Below are positions 14,521 to 24,590 of a DNA stretch of 40,337 nt, one piece after another. This DNA is from Shewanella holmiensis. GTDB taxonomy: Bacteria; Pseudomonadota; Gammaproteobacteria; Enterobacterales; Shewanellaceae. Positions within the stretch are counted from its first letter, which is position 1, and each line of letters opens with the position of its first letter. The stretch covers positions 1-40,337 of the forward strand of contig NZ_JAMTCD010000031.1 of assembly GCF_025370255.1 (NCBI RefSeq). Direction: 5' to 3'. The notes beneath the pieces are model-generated. The model was given only the letters and a program-made list of their open reading frames with translations. It was not told the DNA's origin and did not search any database. The translations under genes were made by a program, and so were the position numbers.

Positions 14521-16401
14521 CTAAGATTTACCGCTGTCAGTGGCACTTTGGTCAGATTCAATTTCAGATAAAGCGGCTTGCTGCTCTTCTGTTTTAGCTT
14601 GCTCTGTTGCCGCATCCTCCGCAGTAGGGGGCTCTTTTTTCTCGGCATTGGAAATACTGCCAACAGGGGGATATTGCACACTGTCTTTAAGGGTGGCTTT
14701 GGTTTCTTTACTAAAGTTAGGAAACGGCATTTCTTCAGCAGCTATCAGTTGCTGCATGGTCGTTGCAGCTTCTTGTTGCATGGCGGCATTGGGCTCATGG
14801 TATGGGGTTAACACCACGCTTTGGCCTGCTGGTGCAATCTGAATGTTTAACTCTGTCAAAATGGTTAAAATGTGAAAGTTTAAGTCCTCGGCAATGCCGA
14901 AATAGGTGATCACATTACCGGTATCAATATAGGCGTTAATTTTTATCAAAAACGCATCGCGCTCAATGGCAAGAAAACGGGCGCGCTGACCCACATCAAG
15001 CACTTTGGGGTGACCAGCAAGTAACTTTCTTAGTTCAATTAGCAGTACTTGTATCTGCTCTTTAGGGGTGGTTAGGCTGATGCGTAAATCTTGCTTGAAG
15101 CGGCGGCGATCAATAACCGAAAAGTTTTCTAACTCTTTTGATGAAAATACCGAGTTGGGAATATGCACAACCGAACGGTCTAGTTTTCTTACTCTTGTTG
15201 AGCGTAAACCAATTTCTTCTACAGTCCCTTTAACGTCACCAAAACGGCAAAAGTCGCCAGGGTTAATGGGTTTTGAGGCATAAATGGTAAATGCACCAAA
15301 CACGTTCTCTAATGGTTTTTGTGCCGCTAATGCAATCGCTAAACTGCCTACGCCTAAGCCGGTTAAAATGGTCGCCATATTGTAGCCTGAGCTTTCAAAC
15401 CACATTAATATGCCAACAATGACAGTAATAATTTTTACAATGGCGACCATGGGACGCAGGAGTGCAATGCTGTAGGTGTTCTTTTTACCTTTACTTTGTA
15501 ATTGTTCTGCTTTGACGCTGGCAAATAACTCAATCAACCCTAAAGCAAGTAGGGTAAATGCAAGATAGATTAAAGTGCCATTTTCAAACCATACTCTGGC
15601 GCGTACCGAAAGACCTAATGCCAACGCGGTGTTTTGCAAAAGCAGTAGGTAAACAAACCATCGTAGACTGCGGCCACAAAACAGAGTGATGCCTTTGAGG
15701 TTTTTTTCAAATATTTTGGCGATAGATTGCGCCAGCATACTGATAAAACCTGCGACTACCCAGCCTAAGAAAATACTGACAAAAAAAATAAGTGCCTGCC
15801 AGTTATCCATATGGAAAATAGTCACTTGCGGTAAAAAGTTCGCTAGTGCTTCTATTTGTGGTGGATAGCCATATTGTTGCCAAAGTTTAGGTACTTTAGA
15901 AATCGTTGCATTGGATATTTTCCATATTTCGCCGCCTTTACCATCGGGAACGAGCTGTAGGTAAATAGGAAAGGGGCCATCCTCGGTTTCTAATACGCCA
16001 AGTAAATCACGATAAGAGGGCAAGTTATCGTTAGCATGCCCTGCTGGTGAGTCACTGATTTGCGACAAATCAATGATGTTTTTCTTGTTCCATAGGATGC
16101 TTAATTTACGGATTAATTCTGGTGCATCTTCAGCGCGGACATCTTCAGGTAGATAGCGTAAATCAGTAAATTTACTGGCTTTTTGCCAATCCTTTTTTTT
16201 GATCGCATCGCTAATGACAATCATTGTCGAAAGAGGCGTTTCACCCTCTTTGCTAAATTGTTGGTTAGTTTTGGCTTCAATGATGGCCTCGGTGCGTAAC
16301 TCTGCTTCAGATACCTTTTTTAAGTTTATATCATCCGCAGCCAGCACCGAGATTGAAGTCAGGATAAAAACGGAGCAAAGTATTCGCCAAAAATGCAGCA
16401 T
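14521..16401 (-). CDS. Large MscS-family mechanosensitive channel
   Basis: The 626-residue protein starts with a signal peptide (cleavage near residue 21) and a periplasmic domain of about 180 residues. Membrane segments follow at roughly 202-224, 245-263, 277-298 and 315-335, with the pore helix at 343-366 (LTGLGVGSLAIALAAQKPLENVFG). Next come the MscS beta domain (DFCRFGDVKGTVEEIGLRST) and the alpha/beta vestibule to about 540. The last ~80 residues are Glu/Ala/Lys-rich and probably disordered. MscS channels release solutes on hypo-osmotic shock. The extra periplasmic domain and the acidic tail are beyond the small E. coli MscS. It is divergent from the amidohydrolase. AAGGA lies about 10 nt before the ATG. 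Confidence 0.93.
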   Translation of the reverse strand: MLHFWRILCSVFILTSISVLAADDINLKKVSEAELRTEAIIEAKTNQQFSKEGETPLSTMIVISDAIKKKDWQKASKFTDLRYLPEDVRAEDAPELIRKLSILWNKKNIIDLSQISDSPAGHANDNLPSYRDLLGVLETEDGPFPIYLQLVPDGKGGEIWKISNATISKVPKLWQQYGYPPQIEALANFLPQVTIFHMDNWQALIFFVSIFLGWVVAGFISMLAQSIAKIFEKNLKGITLFCGRSLRWFVYLLLLQNTALALGLSVRARVWFENGTLIYLAFTLLALGLIELFASVKAEQLQSKGKKNTYSIALLRPMVAIVKIITVIVGILMWFESSGYNMATILTGLGVGSLAIALAAQKPLENVFGAFTIYASKPINPGDFCRFGDVKGTVEEIGLRSTRVRKLDRSVVHIPNSVFSSKELENFSVIDRRRFKQDLRISLTTPKEQIQVLLIELRKLLAGHPKVLDVGQRARFLAIERDAFLIKINAYIDTGNVITYFGIAEDLNFHILTILTELNIQIAPAGQSVVLTPYHEPNAAMQQEAATTMQQLIAAEEMPFPNFSKETKATLKDSVQYPPVGSISNAEKKEPPTAEDAATEQAKTEEQQAALSEIESDQSATDSGKS

Positions 16402-16637
16402 AGTCTGTCTTTCCTTGATCTAGATTTTATATCGATATTAAAAATACCCGCTCAATCATAGGCGTTTTATTGCTTCAGAGCTAGCGCGATATGTTGATGA
16501 TTTATAGAAATATTAATGTATATTGGCTGTGATGATGTTGATGTTGCGTGCTAGTTTATTCGCTGTCACTGGTTTAGAGTAGCTTGATGCTGTTACATAT
16601 CAGCTTTGATTCAACCAACGGATACCAAGGACGCCCT

Positions 16638-17963
16638 ATGAACGCCTCAAAACTTGCTTTAGCGGTATCGCTATCTTGTAGCTTATTTAGCTCAACCGCC
16701 AGTCAAGCAACATCATTAGAAGACTCGGTTAAGCAGGCATTACCTAAGTTAGAGCAGCTTTACTTACACCTGCATCAACATCCTGAATTATCTTATCAAG
16801 AGAAAAACTCGAGTGCTCGAATGGCACAAGAATTGGCCGAGCTTGGTTTTGAGGTAACGGCAAACTTTGGTGGTTATGGGGTCGTCGGTATTTTAAAAAA
16901 TGGTGTCGGCCCAACCATAATGATCCGCGCTGATACTGACGGTTTACCGATTATTGAACAAACCGGTAAGCCTTATGCTTCAAAAGTCACCACTGTGGAT
17001 GCCAGTAATAATACTGTGGGTGTCATGCATGGCTGTGGCCATGATATTCACATGACCAGTTTAATTGGCACGGCTCAGCAGTTAATACAACATAAAACCG
17101 ATTGGCAAGGCACGCTTATGATGGTGGCGCAACCTGCTGAAGAAGTCGGAGGTGGGGCTAAAGCCATGTTAAAACAAGGCTTGTTTAGCCAGTTCCCAAC
17201 GCCCAATGCCGTGTTAGGTTTGCACGTTAGCGCCAGCATTCCCGCTGGTAAAGTTGGCGTAGTTAGCGGCTATGCACTTGCCAATGTTGACTCTGTTGAT
17301 ATTAAAATTAAAGGCGAAGGCGGTCATGGTGCTTATCCGCATACCACCATAGATCCTGTAGTATTGGCGGCCAGAACCGTGCTGGCTTTGCAAACTATTC
17401 CTAGCCGCGAAATCTCGCCGCTTGAGCCAAATGTGGTTACCGTTGGCTCAATTCATGGGGGCGCAAAGCATAATATTATTTCAAATGAAGTCATGCTGCA
17501 GCTCACTTTACGCTCATACAACCCAGAGGTGAGAACCCAGCAAATTGAGGCGATTAAGCGCATTACTAAGGGCATAGCGATCAGTGCGGGTCTAACGGAT
17601 GATTTAATGCCAGAAGTGAAGGTGCATGACGATCAAACTATCCCCTCTACCTATAACGATCCTGTATTAGCGGCAAAAGTGAAGGTCAGTATTGAAGCAG
17701 AACTGGGGGCTGACAATGTGCAAGTTGCGCCGCCGGTAATGGCTGGGGAAGATTTTGGTTTATATGGCAGAACGGCTGAAAAAGTGCCCATTACACTGTT
17801 TTGGCTAGGGGCTGTGGAGCCTACATTGTATGCCGACAGTGTCACAAAAGGTGACACCTTACCCTCATTGCATTCAAGCCAATTTGCCCCAGACTACCCA
17901 GCCACTATTACTACGGGGGTGAAAGCCATGACCCGAACGGCGATAGATTTGTTTAATCAATAG
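16638..17963 (+). CDS. Exported M20-family amidohydrolase (hippurate/N-acyl amino acid hydrolase type)
   Basis: I start at ATG 16638, 7 nt after AAGG, which opens a signal peptide (MNASKLALAVSLSCSLFSST, cleavage near residue 23); upstream in-frame ATGs give no signal. The 441-residue protein has the M20D metal sites: RADTDGLP near 97-104, MHGCGHDIHM near 130-139 (Cys and His ligands), PAEEVGGGAKAM near 166, and MAGEDFG near the C-terminus. The dimerisation domain carries GEGGHGAYPHTTIDP. Such enzymes cleave N-acyl amino acids or related amides; here the site would be the periplasm. Substrate is not known. It stands alone, divergent from the MscS gene, and ends in a terminator at 17971-17997. 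Confidence 0.93.
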   Translation: MNASKLALAVSLSCSLFSSTASQATSLEDSVKQALPKLEQLYLHLHQHPELSYQEKNSSARMAQELAELGFEVTANFGGYGVVGILKNGVGPTIMIRADTDGLPIIEQTGKPYASKVTTVDASNNTVGVMHGCGHDIHMTSLIGTAQQLIQHKTDWQGTLMMVAQPAEEVGGGAKAMLKQGLFSQFPTPNAVLGLHVSASIPAGKVGVVSGYALANVDSVDIKIKGEGGHGAYPHTTIDPVVLAARTVLALQTIPSREISPLEPNVVTVGSIHGGAKHNIISNEVMLQLTLRSYNPEVRTQQIEAIKRITKGIAISAGLTDDLMPEVKVHDDQTIPSTYNDPVLAAKVKVSIEAELGADNVQVAPPVMAGEDFGLYGRTAEKVPITLFWLGAVEPTLYADSVTKGDTLPSLHSSQFAPDYPATITTGVKAMTRTAIDLFNQ

Positions 17964-17970
17964 TGAATAG

Positions 17971-17997
17971 AGTGCCTGCATCATAATTGCAGGCACT
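17971..17997. terminator. Bidirectional terminator between convergent genes
   Basis: A perfect 10-bp stem AGTGCCTGCA/TGCAGGCACT with a 7-nt loop sits between the M20 gene and the minus-strand kinase. A short T-rich stretch (TTTATT) follows on the plus strand; the minus-strand side is weaker. Confidence 0.75.
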
Positions 17998-18022
17998 TTA
18001 TTACGTGCTGATATTACCTGCT

Positions 18023-19570
18023 TCAATGCTTTGCTATGGGCATAGATACCGTTATGGAGGTTAAGTTTTGCAGATCATCGATCGACAATTCAATTTCTCC
18101 ACCTTGAGCTTGGGTAAGTATTTTGGCTGAGTATGTGCCAAGACCAGAGCCTTTCGATTTACCCGATGACACGTATTTATCCCAAAAAGTATCACGTATA
18201 TCTTCTGGCACAACGCCTGTATTTTCAATTCTGACCTTGACCATTTTGTTGTTCGATTCAAAATGAATAGCTACTTTTGTTCTCATTTTGGCCGCTTCAA
18301 AGGCATTTTTTATCAAATTCAATAACAAGGAGTAAGTTAAGATTGGATCCCCTAATACATAAAACTCTTGATTCGGTTCTTCATCGGGAATTTGATATGC
18401 TAACAGTTGTTTGTGATGAAACGTGACATGCATAACATTCAAAATACGCTTGATAATATTGTGAATAGAAAAGGGTTCAGGGGATAATTGAAAGCGGCCT
18501 GTTTCAATTTTATACAGCACTGAAAATAAACTGATGGTGTTTATTGATTGCTGAGCCATTTCTTCTATTTGATTGATTTTTGTTTGTAATTCTTTTGGAT
18601 AACTTTTGTCTTGCGCAATCCGTTCGGCCATAGCACTTATCGCAATTAAAGGGCCTTTTAAATCATGATGAACGATATCTTCTACGCTGTCTTTTAACTT
18701 CGCCATCGCAAGTATATTGTCATAATTAGCTTGGAGATCACGTTGTAAGTTTACCGTGGCCAGCAAGTTTTTTACTCGTAGCTTTAAAATCTGCGGTTGA
18801 ATAGGCTTGGTTAGATAATCGATTGCGCCGCCTTCTAGTCCGGCGACTTGGTGTTCAATTTCTGTTAGTGCAGTAACAAATACCACAGGAATTTGGTCTG
18901 ATTGTGGATGTTCGCGCATGGCTTTCAGTACCTGATAGCCATCCATATCTGGCATCATTATATCAAGTAATACTAAATCTGGCGGGGTAGCGGATTGGCA
19001 AATTTTTAATGCTGAAGCCCCATTTTTGGCGAATCGAATTTTATAATCGTCTTTCAGTAAACCAACTAAATATGCCAAATTATCAGGAACATCATCAACA
19101 ATTAAAATGCTATTGATATCAGCTGCTAATGGTTGCGACGATAGTTCATCGGGATCTTTTGGTGCAAGTTGTTCAAAAAGGTTTTTGCGTTCGGCTTTTA
19201 AGGCTTGTATCACTCTTGCTTGTAATGTTTTAGCCGTGAAGGGTTTGGCGATGATGTTCGAAACATTATATTTTATGGCTTGTGTCACCATATCTCTGTT
19301 GGTATGAGCAGTAACCAGAATGACCGGAATAGAGTGCCATTGTGGATTTGAGCGCATCGTTTGTAACACTTCAATACCATTACCACCAGGCATAATCCAA
19401 TCAAGCAGCACAATATCTACGTTATTGTGTTCCAGTGTTTCTAATGCCCTACGGCTATTTTCAACAGGTAATACGCGGCCAAAACCATGTTGTCGCAATT
19501 GTTCAACCATGATGTTACGCATGGCATCCATGTCTTCGATAATCATTGCTGTCATCTGATTCAATTGCAT
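18023..19570 (-). CDS. REC-REC-histidine kinase hybrid
   Basis: The order is unusual: receiver 1 (about 5-125, phospho-acceptor Asp 57 in VLLDWIMPGG, Lys 109), receiver 2 (about 153-275, Asp 203 in VLLDIMMPDMDG, Lys 256), a helical link, then a kinase with HHDLKGPL (His 302), N box LNLIKNAFEAA (Asn 422) and G2 GSGLGTYSA. The D box is IENTG, where the usual Asp is Asn; this variant recurs in related kinases that follow receivers. There is no membrane segment, so it is cytosolic. Its ribosome site AAGGA lies in the last codons of the upstream hybrid kinase, whose stop is only 4 nt away, so the two are coupled. It probably takes phosphate from that kinase. It could also signal through its own kinase domain; its target is unknown. 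Confidence 0.9.
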   Translation of the reverse strand: MQLNQMTAMIIEDMDAMRNIMVEQLRQHGFGRVLPVENSRRALETLEHNNVDIVLLDWIMPGGNGIEVLQTMRSNPQWHSIPVILVTAHTNRDMVTQAIKYNVSNIIAKPFTAKTLQARVIQALKAERKNLFEQLAPKDPDELSSQPLAADINSILIVDDVPDNLAYLVGLLKDDYKIRFAKNGASALKICQSATPPDLVLLDIMMPDMDGYQVLKAMREHPQSDQIPVVFVTALTEIEHQVAGLEGGAIDYLTKPIQPQILKLRVKNLLATVNLQRDLQANYDNILAMAKLKDSVEDIVHHDLKGPLIAISAMAERIAQDKSYPKELQTKINQIEEMAQQSINTISLFSVLYKIETGRFQLSPEPFSIHNIIKRILNVMHVTFHHKQLLAYQIPDEEPNQEFYVLGDPILTYSLLLNLIKNAFEAAKMRTKVAIHFESNNKMVKVRIENTGVVPEDIRDTFWDKYVSSGKSKGSGLGTYSAKILTQAQGGEIELSIDDLQNLTSITVSMPIAKH

Positions 19571-19574
19571 AAAG

Positions 19575-22500
19575 CTATTCCTTTACTAAATTCAATGAGG
19601 TGGTTAATTGCGTTAGTTTTTCGATGGCTAAATCAAACTCAAATTGCTCAACATCATTTTTTAATGATTTGAGTAAGGATTTGTGTGGTACTAACTTCGA
19701 TATGCCATCTAGCTGGCTAACCCACTCTAATGCTTCTGTATTATATTGTTCTAAACAAAGATTAAGCTGGGTCAGCATTTGCATAATCACCTCATCATCT
19801 AATTCGCGTTTAACTGTAAATTGCTGATTTTTTTGATGCCACTTATCCAGCTCAGTTAGTAGCACCGTAAGATGTTGATGTAACTCATGGGTATTTTTTG
19901 CAATTAATTGCCAATCAGGGCTATCGCTATTATTAACTAACAGTTCAATGTCAGCGGCAGTATGGCTGGCTTCATTTGCCCCAATATTTGCCGTGACTCC
20001 TTTCAATGTATGGCTACTTAGTTGCATTTCAGCTAAGTCTTTTGTTGCAAGTGCTTGATTTTGTTGGTTGATAAGTGTTTCACCCGTTTGGATGAAAGAA
20101 CGTAACAATTTGCTATATAAGCTTGAATCTTGGTTGCAATACATCAAGCCTCTTTGGGTGTCTAGTCCATTGATTTTAGGCATTGAGATTGATGATTCTG
20201 TCTGTTTGCTCTTGGCAACCAGAGACGGCTTTTTAGGTGATATCCAGCGCGCCATGATGCTGTATAAGTCTTTCACATGAACAGGTTTATTGATTTGATC
20301 GTTCATACCCGCAGCGATGCCTTTGTCCACGTCTTCTTTCATGGCATTTGCTGTCATTGCAATAATGGGTAGGTCAGTAAACTGTTTATCTGCACGGATA
20401 CGCCTCGTGGCTTCATATCCATCCATTAGTGGCATTTGACCATCCATGAGTACGCCATCAAATCGCTGGTTTTGGACTAATTCAACGGCTTCAATACCGT
20501 TATTGGCCACAGTAACTTTTATACCTGCTTGTCTTAAGAGTTCTATTGCTAACTCTTGATTTAATAAATTATCTTCAACTAATAATATTTCGGCACCGGC
20601 TAATCTTGATTTAAGCTCGAACATGGATTGTTCGGCATGTAATTCACTTGTTGTTGGGGCATCGCCCGTTATCAGCTTGACTGCGGCATCACCCATGCTT
20701 GCAGGTGTTAGTGGTTTAGTGATTGAAAAAATCTGATCACTTTCACTCATCAATGCATTGACTTCATCTTGTTCAGAAAGTTTATTCACTATGACCAGCT
20801 TTGATGCCGGATTTTTCCTCAAAACGTCCAATAACGTCGTGTTGCAACTTTCAAAATCACAAATAACATAAACTGGGGTGTCTGATGCTGGCTCGAATGC
20901 CCCTTGCTGTTCAAGCGCTGTACTTGTTTCATCTGCCACAATTGTATGCATACCAAAAAAATGAGCATGCTTTACCAAATCATTGGTTATGATTGCCGGG
21001 AGTCCAATTAAGGTAAACGTTTTGCCTTTGGCGGCTTCATATCGAATGATTGGATCATGATCTCTACCTTTGGGTAAGGTTAGGGTTAAGTAAAATCGAC
21101 TGCCTTTTCCTTCTTCGCTTTCAAGATAAACCTCACCTCCCATTAAGTGTGCAAGGCGCTTACTGATTGCTAACCCTAGGCCTGTTCCGCCATATTCTCG
21201 CGATGTAGAGGCATCAACCTGCTCAAATGACCCAAATAATTTGGCTTGCTTGTGCTTTGGTATACCGATGCCAAAATCTTCGACGCAAAAAGTAAGATCA
21301 ATATTTTTACCATTTGGTATGGCGTTGCCCCTGATAATAATGTCGCTATTGGGATGAGAAAACTTGATCGCATTATTACAAAAATTGATTAAAATCTGAC
21401 CTAGTCGCATGCTGTCACCCATATAAAATCTTGGGTAATCAGACGGGAAATCAAATAAAACAGTGATGTTTTTCTCTTCAACTTTGAAGCTGATGATGTT
21501 AGCTAGATTGGAAAAAACATCGAAGATATCAAATTCTGCCGATTCGATATCCATTTTGTCTGCTTCAATTTTCGAAAAGTCTAAAATATCATTCAAAATA
21601 CCCAGCAAAGAACTTGCAGCACGGTGAACATTATCGACGTAGTCACGTTGTTTGCCTGTCAGCTCAGTTTGTAATGCTAAATAAGACATGCCGAGAATAG
21701 CGTTCATTGGGGTACGTATTTCATGCGACATATTGGCTAAAAAATTAGACTTTGTTTGATTGGCAGATTCCGCAGCTTCTTTTGCACTTGCTAATTCGGT
21801 TTGAATGAGTTTGTCATCGGTAATATCTAATGCCCAACACAAGTTGGCATTTTGGCCACCGTGAATTGTAGGGTAAGCCGTAATAAAGATGTCTCTGATG
21901 GTGCCATTGGGTGTTTTGAATTGTGTTTCAAGCTGTAATTCTTCCCCAGCATTAAGCTGTAAAATGGCATTGAAATCATTGCGGTTGGCAAAGATATCCG
22001 CGACGGAATGACCGATATTTAGCCCGGTCATTTCGGTGATACGTTTGTTGGTATAACGACAGGTATTTTGCACGCAAATCCATACACCAATAGGGCTTTT
22101 TCCTAGGATGTTTTGTAATACATCGCGCTCTTGAATCAACAGTCTATTAATGCGTAATTTTTCGCTGATGTCATGAAAGGAGCCAAGAATACATTGAAGC
22201 CCTTCTAATTCGACAACTTTAAGGGTTGCTTCAATCGGGATATGTTGCCCAGTTGAACTCAGCATTTCAGATTCGTAAATATGCGTCCCTTGTTGCAGCG
22301 TTTGCGCTAAGCGGTTTTTGAATAAATGCTGCCGCTGACTCGCGTCGGCGGTATAAAATAATGTCGGCTGCATGCCTATCACATCACTTTTGGTTTTGTA
22401 TGAAACTAAATCGAGAAGGGCTTGGTTACAATCGAGTATGGTGCCTTCGGTATCAGATAACATACAAGCTTCAATAGAGACATCAAAGAGAGACTGAAAC

Positions 22501-24590
22501 CTTGCCCTACTGAGGTTAAGCTGTTCTTCGGTTTGTTTGCGCTGGGTAATCTCTTTGTTTAAACGTCGATTCCAATAGATAAAAACACCAAAGACGACAG
22601 TCAGAATAATCGCTAAATTGATAACCCAATTGATGACTTGTTGTCTCTTGATCCCAAAGTCGTAGCGTACATTAATCCAGCGATCTCTGATCTGTTGTTT
22701 TCGAGTCTCAGGGATATAGGCAAAGGCTTTATTTAATATACTTTTAAGTTCAGGCCAGTCCTTTCTGACACCAATGGAGACCCCGAATCGATAATCCGAC
22801 AAATCAACAATATTTAAATCGTGATGACCAAAAGCCTCTAACATATTGGATGCCAATGGATAATGAATAAAGGCTGCAAAGGCTTGATGTTGATTAACGG
22901 CATCAAGCACATCTTCTAAAGTGTTGTAGGAAACAACCGTCAGCTCAGGATGCTCTGCTTTTAATTGCACCTCGGTAATGTCCTCTGCCACCACGGCGAC
23001 TTTTTTTCCGGTTAAGTCATCAAGGCCGTTGATCTCGTCGGCATCGTTTCTTGTGACAATCACCGCGGGAAAGTAAGCCAGTGCATTGGTAAATAACATG
23101 TCTTTGTCACGAGAATGATGATCTGACACGGGTGAAAGCACATCTATTTTTTGTTGAGTAAAATCATTTAGTAGTAGCTGCCAAGTTTCTGCGGAGCTGA
23201 TGTTAAATTGTAACGGTAGCAGCGGGCTTATTTCGGCCAAAAAGTCGGCAATAATACCGAGTTGTTCACCCTTGTCATTAATAAAGTCTAACGGCGCGGC
23301 ATCGGGGTCTACACCTAGATTAATGATGGGATGCTGCTTAATAAAAGCCTTTTCTTCTGCGGTTAAATTATTTAAAAATTGCTGGACATCATAGGAGTTG
23401 ATCAAATCTGATACTTTGAAGTCCATTAACAGTTTTTTGGGGTTAAATGTGAGCGAGGTTTTTTTAAAATCAATATTTTCGTCCTGCAGATTTAAGAATG
23501 GCAAATAGCTTTTATAATTACCCGCTGTCACTACCACAGGTGGGATCACGTAATCGAAACCTTGGCGCTTGATCTGATTATCATTTAAATAATCAAACAT
23601 CTGTACCGTTGCAAATCCTCCCATCATGTCTGCGCCTATGGTCGCAGCATTGATTTTATGCTCAGGAATGTCAGAAATTAATTCAGGAAGCCAACTTAAT
23701 GCGCCAATAAGGGGCTTTGAAAAGGGCTGTTGCTCGGTTTCTAATACAACAGCTTTAGCCAATGACGCATTCATTGCCACAACTAAATTGATGTCATTGT
23801 TTTCAGACCGGGCAAGCGCATATTGTTCTCTCGCGATTTGTGGGTCCCAATTGGTGTACTTAATGGTAATAGGCGCATTTTTCCAACGTGCAGAAATATA
23901 CTCGACCATGTCATTGACTCTGTTGATCACCGAGATATCGTCTGGGTTGCCGCCTAAAATTAAAATATTCGGTTGCCAATCGGCAGATATTTTTTCGTCA
24001 ACCAATTGTTTTATAAGGTTTTGACCTGAATCTAAATCTCTGCCAAAGCGAGCAATCCAATTTAAACTGTCTGCTTTGAGAGAGCGTCTTGACTCTTTTA
24101 AATTGGAATTAATTGTAATGACGGGAATGCGATGCTCTTCAGCCTCTTTTAACAGTGTCGGTAAAATATCGGTATTTTCAGAAATGATGATACCGTCGGT
24201 TTGTGCTTCAATCGCTTTGCGGCTTAAATTGAGCAACATCGAATTAGTGTTATCACTGTAAACAATATTGAGCTGAACATTGAGATCATTTGCTGCGAAT
24301 TGAGAGTAAGTGGCTATTTCACGCCAGAACGGTCTGTCCGCTTCGAGGATCATGGTGATGCTTTTTTGGGGCTTCTTTTGTAGAGCACTTTTGGTTTGTT
24401 GCAAAAGTTTAGATGAAGCGGATTCGTTTGCTAGCGCCGGCACAGCGGTTAATTGGTCTGATAATGTCGTACTATTCCCATTGACGGAAAATAACATCAA
24501 CAAAATTAATAAATATAGTGCAGTTAAGTGTTTGATGTATAACTTTATTGGAGTCAAGTTTATCGGGTTCATCACATTTTCTTGCATCAT
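19575..24590 (-). CDS. Hybrid sensor histidine kinase with two solute-binding modules, REC and HPt
   Basis: From ATG 24590 this is 1671 residues (the frame also has TTG 24599). Counting from that TTG, the order is: membrane anchor 22-40; sugar-binding-protein-like type 1 fold ~80-375; amino-acid-binding-like SBP_bac_3 module ~415-645; membrane helix ~655-676; two PAS domains ~695-815 and ~825-930; dimerisation helix with phospho-His 959 (FLANMSHEIRTPMNAILG); ATPase domain with N box (INFCNNAIKF) and GGTGLGLAIS; a degenerate receiver ~1190-1310; a true receiver with Asp 1386 (LMDGQMPLMDGYEATRR), Lys 1438; and HPt His 1530 (SSHTLKGVTANIG). The periplasmic part would read two classes of ligand. 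It is a full phosphorelay in one chain and is coupled to the REC-REC-kinase downstream. Confidence 0.93.
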   Translation of the reverse strand: MMQENVMNPINLTPIKLYIKHLTALYLLILLMLFSVNGNSTTLSDQLTAVPALANESASSKLLQQTKSALQKKPQKSITMILEADRPFWREIATYSQFAANDLNVQLNIVYSDNTNSMLLNLSRKAIEAQTDGIIISENTDILPTLLKEAEEHRIPVITINSNLKESRRSLKADSLNWIARFGRDLDSGQNLIKQLVDEKISADWQPNILILGGNPDDISVINRVNDMVEYISARWKNAPITIKYTNWDPQIAREQYALARSENNDINLVVAMNASLAKAVVLETEQQPFSKPLIGALSWLPELISDIPEHKINAATIGADMMGGFATVQMFDYLNDNQIKRQGFDYVIPPVVVTAGNYKSYLPFLNLQDENIDFKKTSLTFNPKKLLMDFKVSDLINSYDVQQFLNNLTAEEKAFIKQHPIINLGVDPDAAPLDFINDKGEQLGIIADFLAEISPLLPLQFNISSAETWQLLLNDFTQQKIDVLSPVSDHHSRDKDMLFTNALAYFPAVIVTRNDADEINGLDDLTGKKVAVVAEDITEVQLKAEHPELTVVSYNTLEDVLDAVNQHQAFAAFIHYPLASNMLEAFGHHDLNIVDLSDYRFGVSIGVRKDWPELKSILNKAFAYIPETRKQQIRDRWINVRYDFGIKRQQVINWVINLAIILTVVFGVFIYWNRRLNKEITQRKQTEEQLNLSRARFQSLFDVSIEACMLSDTEGTILDCNQALLDLVSYKTKSDVIGMQPTLFYTADASQRQHLFKNRLAQTLQQGTHIYESEMLSSTGQHIPIEATLKVVELEGLQCILGSFHDISEKLRINRLLIQERDVLQNILGKSPIGVWICVQNTCRYTNKRITEMTGLNIGHSVADIFANRNDFNAILQLNAGEELQLETQFKTPNGTIRDIFITAYPTIHGGQNANLCWALDITDDKLIQTELASAKEAAESANQTKSNFLANMSHEIRTPMNAILGMSYLALQTELTGKQRDYVDNVHRAASSLLGILNDILDFSKIEADKMDIESAEFDIFDVFSNLANIISFKVEEKNITVLFDFPSDYPRFYMGDSMRLGQILINFCNNAIKFSHPNSDIIIRGNAIPNGKNIDLTFCVEDFGIGIPKHKQAKLFGSFEQVDASTSREYGGTGLGLAISKRLAHLMGGEVYLESEEGKGSRFYLTLTLPKGRDHDPIIRYEAAKGKTFTLIGLPAIITNDLVKHAHFFGMHTIVADETSTALEQQGAFEPASDTPVYVICDFESCNTTLLDVLRKNPASKLVIVNKLSEQDEVNALMSESDQIFSITKPLTPASMGDAAVKLITGDAPTTSELHAEQSMFELKSRLAGAEILLVEDNLLNQELAIELLRQAGIKVTVANNGIEAVELVQNQRFDGVLMDGQMPLMDGYEATRRIRADKQFTDLPIIAMTANAMKEDVDKGIAAGMNDQINKPVHVKDLYSIMARWISPKKPSLVAKSKQTESSISMPKINGLDTQRGLMYCNQDSSLYSKLLRSFIQTGETLINQQNQALATKDLAEMQLSSHTLKGVTANIGANEASHTAADIELLVNNSDSPDWQLIAKNTHELHQHLTVLLTELDKWHQKNQQFTVKRELDDEVIMQMLTQLNLCLEQYNTEALEWVSQLDGISKLVPHKSLLKSLKNDVEQFEFDLAIEKLTQLTTSLNLVKE

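Noticed and set aside
14540..14842. 100-codon plus-strand frame opposite the MscS gene
   Set aside because: It mirrors the biased codons of the acidic MscS tail; no start signal or domain.
23626..24024. 132-codon open frame on the plus strand inside the hybrid kinase
   Set aside because: It is antisense to a clearly coding region with recognisable domains and has no ribosome site or family-like sequence.
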